Positions 57,151 through 64,000 of a DNA stretch of 64,000 nucleotides are shown here, one piece after another; position 1 is the stretch's first letter; the number at the start of each line of letters is the position of its first letter. The stretch is from NCBI RefSeq assembly GCF_022458985.1, contig NC_061771.1, positions 29,810,322 through 29,874,321 of the forward strand, read 5' to 3'. Both the position numbers and the translations under genes were made by a program. The stretch comes from Mugil cephalus (Eukaryota > Chordata > Actinopteri > Mugiliformes > Mugilidae). Below the pieces are notes generated by a model. The model was not told the origin of the DNA, did not search any database, and saw only the letters and a list, made by a program, of their open reading frames with translations.

Positions 57151-58830
57151 ATGGAGCAGAAAGGAGTTCAGCTGGACAGAGAAACCTTCTCTTGTTCCAT
57201 CTGTCTGGATCTACTGAAGGATCCTGTGACTACTTCCTGTGGACACAGCTACTGCATGAACTGTATTAAAAGCCACTGGGATGAAGAAGACCAGAAGGGA
57301 ATCTACAGCTGCCCTCAGTGCAGGAAGACTTTCATACCAAGGCCTGTCCTGGAGAAAAACACCATGTTAGCAGAGTTAGTGGAGCAGCTGAAGAAGACTG
57401 GACTCCAAGCTGCTCCAGCTGATCACTGCTATGCTGGACCTGAAGATGTGGCCTGTGATGTCTGCACTGGGAGGAAGCTGAAAGCCTTCAAGTCCTGTCT
57501 GGTCTGTTTGGTTTCTTACTGTGAGAAACACCTCCAACCTCACTATGATTTAGCTCCATTAAAGAGACACAAGCTGGTGGAGCCCTCCAAGAAGCTCCAG
57601 GAGAACATCTGCTCTCGTCATGATGAGGTGATGAAGATGTTCTGTCGTACTGATCAGCAGAGTATCTGTTATCTCTGCTCTGTGGATGAACATAAAGGCC
57701 ACGACACAGTCTCAGCTGCAGCAGAAAGGACTGAGAAGCAGAAGGAGGTGGAGGTGATGCTAGAAAACATCGAGCAGACGATCCAGGAGAGACGCAAAGA
57801 CGTGGAGCTGCTTAGACAGGAGCTGAAGGCCATGGCTCACTCTGCTGATAAAACAGTGGAGGACAGTCGGGAGATCTTCACTGAGATGATCCGTCTCCTC
57901 CAGAAAAGAAGCTCTGATGTGGAGCAGCTGCTCAGATCCCAGCAGGAAACTGAAGAGAGTCGAGTCAAAGATGTTGAGGAGAAGCTGGAGCAGCAGATCA
58001 CTGAGCTGGAGAGGAAAGGCTCCGAGCTGAAGCAGCTCTTAAACACAGAGGATCACAACCAGTTTCTACACAACTACCCCTCACTGCCACCACCCAGTGA
58101 GTCTACACACTCATCCAGCATCAAGATTCGTCCTCTGAGGAACTTTGATGGCGTGAAAGCAGCTGTGACAGAGACCAGAGAGAAACTACAGGACATTCTG
58201 AGAGAGACATGGACAAACATCTCAGTGACAGTGACTGAAGTGGATGTTTTACTGCCACAACCAGAGCCAAAGACCAGAGATGAATTCTGGAAATATTCAT
58301 GTGAAATCACACTGGATCCAAACACAGCACACACACGTCTGTTATTATCTGAGGGGAACAGAAAAGTAACATTTATGAATCAACCTCAGTCTTATTCTCA
58401 TCATCCAGACAGATTCACTGGTTTCAATTGGCAGGTCCTGAGTAGAGAGAGTCTGACTGGACGTTGTTACTGGGAGGTGGAGAGGAGAGGAAGAGGAGTT
58501 GATGTAGCAGTCGCATACAAGAATATCAGCAGAGCAGGGGGGTCAGATGAATGTGTATTTGGATTCAATGACAAATCTTGGTCATTACGTTGTTTAACAA
58601 ACAGTTACACATTTTACCACAACAACGTCGAAACTCCCGTCTCAGGTCCTGGTTCCTCCAGAGTAGGAGTGTACCTGGATCACAGAGCAGGTCTTCTGTC
58701 TTTCTACAGCGTCTCTGAAACCATGACTCTCCTCCACAGAGTCCAGACCACATTCACTCAGCCTCTCTATGCTGGACTAAGGTTATTTTATGATTATGGA
58801 GCCACTGCTGAGTTGATTAAAGTGAAATAG
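57151..58830 (+). CDS. Intact finTRIM/TRIM16-like protein (TRIM D), 559 aa
   Basis: Predicted cytosolic RING E3 ubiquitin ligase of the expanded fish TRIM group; roles in antiviral signalling are known for finTRIM relatives, not shown here. RING at 15-57 has all eight ligands (C15, C18, C30, H32, C35, C38, C54, C57). A B-box1-like region spans 102-131 (CDVCTG to HLQPH). B-box2 spans 154-184 (C154, H157, C165, D168, C173, C176, H181, H184). A coiled coil covers about 190-310 (VEVMLENIEQTIQERRKDVE, EKLEQQITELERKGSELKQL). PRY/SPRY covers about 370-559, with LDPNTA, LLLSEGNRKV, GRCYWEVE and RVGVYLDHRAGLLSFY. It is encoded in a single coding exon. The ATG is in the same context as in copies A-C. 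It is the only copy of five without a frameshift and the template for reading the others. Confidence 0.95.
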   Translation: MEQKGVQLDRETFSCSICLDLLKDPVTTSCGHSYCMNCIKSHWDEEDQKGIYSCPQCRKTFIPRPVLEKNTMLAELVEQLKKTGLQAAPADHCYAGPEDVACDVCTGRKLKAFKSCLVCLVSYCEKHLQPHYDLAPLKRHKLVEPSKKLQENICSRHDEVMKMFCRTDQQSICYLCSVDEHKGHDTVSAAAERTEKQKEVEVMLENIEQTIQERRKDVELLRQELKAMAHSADKTVEDSREIFTEMIRLLQKRSSDVEQLLRSQQETEESRVKDVEEKLEQQITELERKGSELKQLLNTEDHNQFLHNYPSLPPPSESTHSSSIKIRPLRNFDGVKAAVTETREKLQDILRETWTNISVTVTEVDVLLPQPEPKTRDEFWKYSCEITLDPNTAHTRLLLSEGNRKVTFMNQPQSYSHHPDRFTGFNWQVLSRESLTGRCYWEVERRGRGVDVAVAYKNISRAGGSDECVFGFNDKSWSLRCLTNSYTFYHNNVETPVSGPGSSRVGVYLDHRAGLLSFYSVSETMTLLHRVQTTFTQPLYAGLRLFYDYGATAELIKVK

Positions 58831-59550
58831 ACAGAAGTCTCTTCAGGGACAGTTGGTTAAAATGTGTCTTCTAGTCTCCAGGTGGTTTGGTCTCCATGGT
58901 TGTAGCTGAGAGCTCATTGTTGTGTCATGTCTTCACTGCTCAGAGATCAGCTGTCAGTCACACTTTGTGGGCGGTACTTTGTGGTCTCCTGGTTTGTTGT
59001 TTGCTTGATGTTGGACTTTGTTTGGGTGGCGCTCCTTCCTGTGTCTGTTTAGCCACGGAGGCTCTCACTGCTCACCATGACTTTGATTCACATAAACTGA
59101 CATTTGTCCACATGAGAATCTGAACTTGTCTGTGCTCTGAACGTCTCATCAACATTTGTGTTGACGTGTTTGTATGTTGTTGTTCCTCTTCCGCTGCATG
59201 GGCCTCAACAGAGAAACCAGCAGACCTTCCTTTATCACAGAGATTTAGTTCTGACTTTGGAAAGAAAGAAATCTACAATTACATTTCCACTGAGTGGTTT
59301 GGAGACCACATGTTGTTGTTGTTGTTGTTGAAATGGATGAAGAGACGAGCTCATGTCAACTGTAGTGATCATGATCATCATCAATCAGGACATCAGTCAT
59401 TATCTGATTGTACATAGCTGATATTCTGAGTCCAACTAACTGATTGTGTGGATGAAGTGAATCTGTGCATGAAATCACTGAACAAGAGTCATTGATCAGA
59501 CTTTACTGATTTAATGGGAGAACAAACTGAAGCTTCACATGATGAATAAA
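58831..59550 (+). other. TRIM D 3' UTR with polyadenylation signal
   Basis: Noncoding region of about 720 nt with a (GTT)n tract at 59312-59331 and AATAAA at 59545-59550, followed 12-30 nt later by a TGT-containing tract. Copies A, B and C have the same signal. Confidence 0.65.
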
Positions 59551-60169
59551 GCTGCTGTTTGTCACACATGAACAAATGACCGTCTCCTGTCTTTATTCCA
59601 GGATCTCAGCATTTTGCATTTGGTTCTTTTTTGTTGCATATTTGTTTTTTCTTTTTCTTTTCAAATCAAATAGTCCCTTAAGTTGACAGCCTTGTGTTTT
59701 CTGTTCAACTTTCTGCCATCTCTGTCTGTCTGTGTTCTCTGAGCCCTGTTTACATGGAGGAAGATGAAGCTCTTGATGAGACAATCCAGCAGAAGAGTCT
59801 GACACAGGCCTTGTAGTGTTCAAAGTTTAACGTTACATTTTCTAGTCCTTTTAAATTGTGGTAATATTATATTTGCATACAACAATGTTGCAACATTTTT
59901 CAGAATAATCCAGGCAATAATTTTACAGGTAATAAGATTTTGGTGTGAACCCAAATGTAGGAGCCATTTAATCTCACATTCAGTGTTTATTTTATGTTAA
60001 TAAGTGATATAAGTGTTTATGTTTTCACTATTTAGTTGAATGGTATTTGTAGTGGTGGCCCCTAGATGGCGATAACATTTCTACCTGCACAGGAAATAAG
60101 AGGTCAGAGGTCACAGGTGAGGGGGGGTGGAGTTAAATGCCACAGGTGTGCATTGATTGAGGGAGAAGA
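59551..60169. other. Region between TRIM D and its minisatellite
   Basis: A TTTATTCCAG near 59594-59603 resembles a splice acceptor. Further on, 59755-59817 encodes MEEDEALDETIQQKSLTQAL followed by TAG. The same tract exists in the other units. It may be the last exon of an older neighbouring gene carried with the unit, or chance. The CTAGATGGCGAT block near 60062 precedes the repeat. Confidence 0.4.
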
Positions 60170-62275
60170 CACACATTCGTGTATTAGTGTCCGTGTTAGC
60201 ATCCGCCTGTTAGCATCTGTCTTGGAATCCGACTGTTAGCATCCGTGTTAGCATTCGTCTGTGAACAGTCTGTATTAGTATTCGTCTTTCAGCATTGCAC
60301 TGTTAGCCTTCATCTGATAGCATTCGTGTATTAACGTCCGTGTTAGCATCCGTATTAGCATTTATTTGTTATAGCATCTGTATTAGCATGGACCCATGTT
60401 CGCATCTGTATTTGCATTCATCTGTTAGCATCCGTATTAGCATTCAACTGGTATGTTCATTAATTCATCTGTTAGCATATGTTTGTTAGCCTTCATCTGA
60501 TAGCATTCGTGTATTAGCGCCCATGCTAGCATCCGTATTAGCATGGATCCATGTTAGCATCCATATTGGCAGTCATCTGTTAGCATCCGTATTAGCATTC
60601 TTCTGTTAGCATCTGGGTTGGAATCCGCCTGTTAGCTTCTGTGTTAGCATTCAACTGATTTGTATGTTTATTAATTCATCTGTTAGCATTGATAGCATTC
60701 TTGTGTTAGCAACCGTGTTAGCAACTGATCAGTTAGCATTCATCTCTGAGCATTAGTCTGTTAGCATCCGTCTTAGCATTCAACTGATTTGTATGTTCAG
60801 TCATTCATCTGTTAGCATTGGTCTGTTAGCCTTCATCTGATAGCATTCTTCTGTTAGCATCCGTGTTGGCCTTTTTTCTGTTAGCATTCGACTGTTAGCT
60901 TTAATCTGATAGCATTCGTGAATAAGCATCTGTGTTAGCATTCGTGTATTACTGTCCGTGTTAGCATCCATATTAACATACTTCCGTGTTAGCATCCACC
61001 TGTTAGCCTTCGTCTGTGAACAGTCTGTGTTAGTATTCGTCTGTCAGCATTGCACTGTTAGCCTTCATATGATAGCATTCGTGTATTAGCGTCCGTGTTA
61101 GCGTCCGTATTAGCATTCGTCTGTTAGCATCCGTATTAGCATTCGTCTGTTAGCAATCATGTTAGCATTCAACTGATTTGTATGTTCATTAATTCATCTG
61201 TTAGCATTCGTTTGTTAGCATTCTTCTGATAGCATTCGTGTATTATTGCCCATGTTAGCATCTGTATTAGCATGGATCCGTTTTAGCATTCATCTGTTAG
61301 CATCCTTATCAGCATTCGTCCGTTTGCACCTGGGTTGGAATCCACCTGTTAGCATACGTGTTAGCATTCAGCTGATTTGTATGTTCATTAATTCATCTGT
61401 TAGCATTCGTCTGTTAGCCTTCATCTGATAGCATTCGTGTATTAGCGCCCATGTTAGCATCCGTATTAGCATCGATTCGTGTTAGCATCCATATTGGCAG
61501 TCATCTGTTAGCATCCGTATTAGCATTCGTCTGTTAGCATCTGGGTTGGAATCCGCCTGTTAGCTTCTGTGTTAGCATTCAACTGATTTGTATGTTCATT
61601 AATTCATCTGTTAACATTGATAGCATTCTTGTGTTAGCAACCGTGTTAGCAGTTGTCTGTTAGCATTCATCTCTGAGCATTAGTCTGTTAGCATCCGTCT
61701 TAGCATTCAACTGATTTGTATGTTAAGTCATTCATCTGATAGCATTCTTCTGTTAGCATCCGTGTTGGCATTCGTCTGTTAGCATTCGACTGTTAGCTTT
61801 AATTTGATAGCATTCGTGAATAAGCATCTGTGTTAGCATTCGTGTATTAGTGTCCGTGTTAGCATCCATATTAACATACATCCGTGTTAGCATCCGTCTG
61901 TTAGCATCTGGATTGGAATGCGCCTGTTAGCATCCGTGTTAGCATTCAACTGATTTGTATGTTTATTAATTCATCTGTTAGCATCCGTCTGTTAGTCTTC
62001 ATCTGATAGAATTCTTCTGTTAGCATCCGTGTTAGCATTTTGTCTGTGAACAGTCTGTGTTAGTATTCGTCTTTCAGCATTGCACTGTTAGCCTTCATAT
62101 GATAGCATTCGTGTATTAGCGTCCGTGTTAGCGTCCGTATTAGCATTGACTTGTGTAAGCATCTGTATTAGCATGGATCCATGTTAGCATCCATATTAGC
62201 ATTCGTCTGTTAGCATCCGTGTTAGCATTCAACTGATTTGTATGTTCATTAATTCATCTGTTAGCATTATGGATT
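60170..62275. repeat. TTAGCAT minisatellite array D
   Basis: 2.1 kb of clean sequence made of TTAGCATCCGTA (12 nt) and TTAGCATTCGTCTG (14 nt) variants. A larger module is marked by AACTGATTTGTATGTTCATT, found at about 60652, 60781, 61170, 61369, 61580, 61708, 61948 and 62230, with repeated spacings near 128 and near 200-211 bp. The array ends 40 bp before the stop codon of the CD22-like gene on the other strand. Confidence 0.95.
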
Positions 62276-62317
62276 TGTTCTGTGGTTCACATCTACAGTT
62301 CAGCACATGGTTAATAA

Positions 62318-63035
62318 TCAGTTCTGGTCACATGCTCTGATCTCTTTCACCTCTACAGCCTCCACAGGTTCATTGGGTTCAGTCCCACAGCTGAAGAGTT
62401 TCTTCTTCCTGGATGGAATCCAAGAAATAAGACAACGGATGAAAACAAATTTAAAAGTAAATGAATGTAAAGTTAAAAAAATAAACACACTCACCTCATA
62501 CACAGAATCAAAAGAAGCAGAGGAACCAGCACCATCAAAGTTAACCTGATGACATTCAGTTTTACTGGTAATTTTCCTACAAATGAACAAACACTGATAT
62601 GAGGTCTTTGTGTCACTAACAGAGTTGATTGTTCAGATCAAGCAAAGAAACAATGAACCGTGTAAAAACATCCTGACAGTAGATGTTGTTGTTTTAGAAT
62701 CACTGGAGGTTTTCTCTGCAGTGACTTGTTGATAATCTCTGATGCAGTGAACTGATATTTGAATCTTTATTTACCTGTGACACCAACCAGGTGTAAGGTG
62801 GAGTTATGACGTCCTCTTCTGTTCTGGGCTTCACAGTAATAACTCCCTCTGTGTTCAGGTCTGAAGTCAGTGATGGTGAAGATCTGTCCTGAAGCTTTTG
62901 GTGAGTCTTCATTCTCCTTGTACCAGGTGTAGTTAGCTGCTGGGTTAGCATCACTGCTACAGGTCAGAGTCCCTGAACTACCCTCCACTATCTCACCAGA
63001 TGGACTCACTGACACAGAGGGAAGCTTTGGAGGAT
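62318..63035 (-). CDS. 3' end of a CD22-like Ig-superfamily receptor (three exons)
   Basis: Exon 62775-63035 (261 nt, phase 1-1) is one C2-type Ig domain: PPKLPSVSVSPSGEIVEGSS, GTLTCSSDANPAANYTWYKE, ITDFRPEHRGSYYCEAQNRR, with both core Cys, the Trp and the Y-x-C motif. Exon 62495-62576 (82 nt) encodes a transmembrane segment, LTLMVLVPLLLLILCM. Exon 62318-62408 encodes KKKLFSCGTEPNEPVEAVEV, then KEIRACDQN and a stop. All splice sites are GT-AG. A donor-like GTGAAAGAG inside the last exon would allow further exons, but minisatellite D begins 40 bp on. No ITIM is seen in what remains, so either the tail is short or the signalling exons were displaced. Further Ig domains should lie beyond 64000. 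Confidence 0.75.
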
Positions 63036-63404
63036 CTGGAGGAGAATTAAAACAAGTCTGTTTCTAGCTAAAATGAGATCAGTTCTTCAAGGAGCAGAAA
63101 CAACACAACTATAAACAGGATATGTTGCACAAAACCATCCCAGACAGATTCAGACGTTTCTTTTGATACGTATATTTTTTCTTAGTTTTCATGTCAGGAA
63201 TAGTCAAACATGACAACATCACAGTACTTTCAAAAGAGAAATAACACAGCCAGGCTACTGAATCACTTGAGGGGATCAGCAAATACAATCTTTGCTCTAC
63301 TCAGTTCAAACAGTTTGGTTCCTTGGAAAGCAACTGGTGGTTATATGCCCCATCAAACAGAGCATCAGCAAGACGATAAAGTCAAAGTAGAAAGGAGGGG
63401 GAGG

Positions 63405-63914
63405 TCATGAATGACCCTCCTCGATCGTCAACAACGCCATCCATTTTTCCCATCTTGCGTGATACAGATCCCTTTTCAGTCTGAGCAGGAACGTTAGTCT
63501 CTCCATCTGGTGAGTTTCTTCATTAACCTCTGACCAGTCAGAGTTTGTGGGTGGGTCTGACTGCAGCCACTTACAGGTGATAGCTTTTTTTTTTTTTTTT
63601 TTTGCTGCTACAGACATTATTTTTAAGAGGTATTTGTCATTTTCTGCCATCCCGTCAGGTAAATGACTTAGAAAAAGAGTTGTAAATGGTGGAGGACTCT
63701 GCTGTCCCAGTATCCGTTGTGTGGTTTTCACAGCATCGTCCCAAACGGGCCGTCGTCCTGGGCAACTCCAAAAGATGTGGTCGTGGTTTGCCTCATCACG
63801 TCCACATTTCCTCCAGCAGGTGTAAACCGCTGTTATTGAATATGTTTTCATTCTGGGTGTTAGAAAAAAAACAACAAGGTTCTTCCAACAGAATTCGCGC
63901 CACAAATAGAACAA
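63405..63914 (-). mobile_element. L1-like LINE C-terminal fragment in the receptor intron
   Basis: A 169-codon frame with TCWRKCGRDEANHDHIFWSC and PGRRPVWDDAVKTTQRILG, the Cys/His-rich segment that follows the reverse transcriptase in fish L1-type elements, then an A-run (KKKKKK) and SEVNEETHQMERLTFLLRLK. It lies in the intron upstream of the Ig exon and in the same orientation. It is open but truncated at its 5' end. Confidence 0.7.
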
Positions 63915-64000
63915 GAAGTGGAAAAAGCATCACCACACATATTATCCCAATGTTTACAAGTTTACAATTCTCTCTCCCATCTCTCTCTGATGTATGTTGT

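Noticed and set aside
60801-61428. Open frames across the minisatellite (for example 64 codons on the minus strand)
   Set aside because: They repeat the same short peptide pattern because the DNA is a tandem repeat; no start context or family motif.

Overview
The window looks like teleost fish genomic DNA. It holds a tandem cluster of finTRIM/TRIM16-like genes, fragments of a CD22-like Ig receptor at both edges, replication-type histone genes, and a mixed load of fish repeats (Tc1-like, hAT-like, L2/Rex-like and L1-like LINEs, Penelope). No family name rests on a database search; names come from recognised motifs and exon structure.

Layout. 1-1 kb: decayed minus-strand exons of an Ig-superfamily receptor and a TPR exon. 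1.15-3.35 kb: Tc1-like elements, one with a nested insertion. 4.0-14.9 kb: duplication unit A (LINE, TRIM A, minisatellite). 15.1-19.3 kb: hAT-like elements, a second TPR exon and LINE pieces. 20.7-23.6 kb: linker histone H1 (+) and histone H2B (-). 24-25.7 kb: LINE debris. 25.9-32.1 kb: unit B (TRIM B, short minisatellite, hAT-transposase-like gene), followed by a Penelope fragment. 33-42.7 kb: unit C with the same order. 45-48.35 kb: a further TRIM unit (C2). 49.4-50.4 kb: another LINE. 50.9 kb: tRNA-Asp. 52130-52629: a 500-N gap. 53.2-53.9 kb: last two exons of a glutamate-transporter-like (SLC1A) gene. 54.7-62.3 kb: unit D with the only intact TRIM gene (559 aa) and a long minisatellite. 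62.3-63.0 kb: a well-preserved 3' end of a CD22-like receptor on the minus strand, followed by an L1 fragment.

The five TRIM copies lie on the same strand and share leader, coding and 3' flank, so they arose by tandem duplication. Copies A, B and D differ mostly in the B30.2 (PRY/SPRY) surface loops, where three-way amino-acid differences sit in otherwise near-identical DNA. This is the pattern expected of an antiviral recognition family.

Quality warning. From about 33234 to 50400 the sequence becomes abruptly noisy, with bases replaced by homopolymer runs, and then becomes clean again. It looks like an uncorrected long-read patch. Roughly 9.4-31 kb carries a lighter load of single-base indels. 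Frameshifts in TRIM A, B, C and C2, H1 and H2B therefore cannot be taken as biological without read-level checking.
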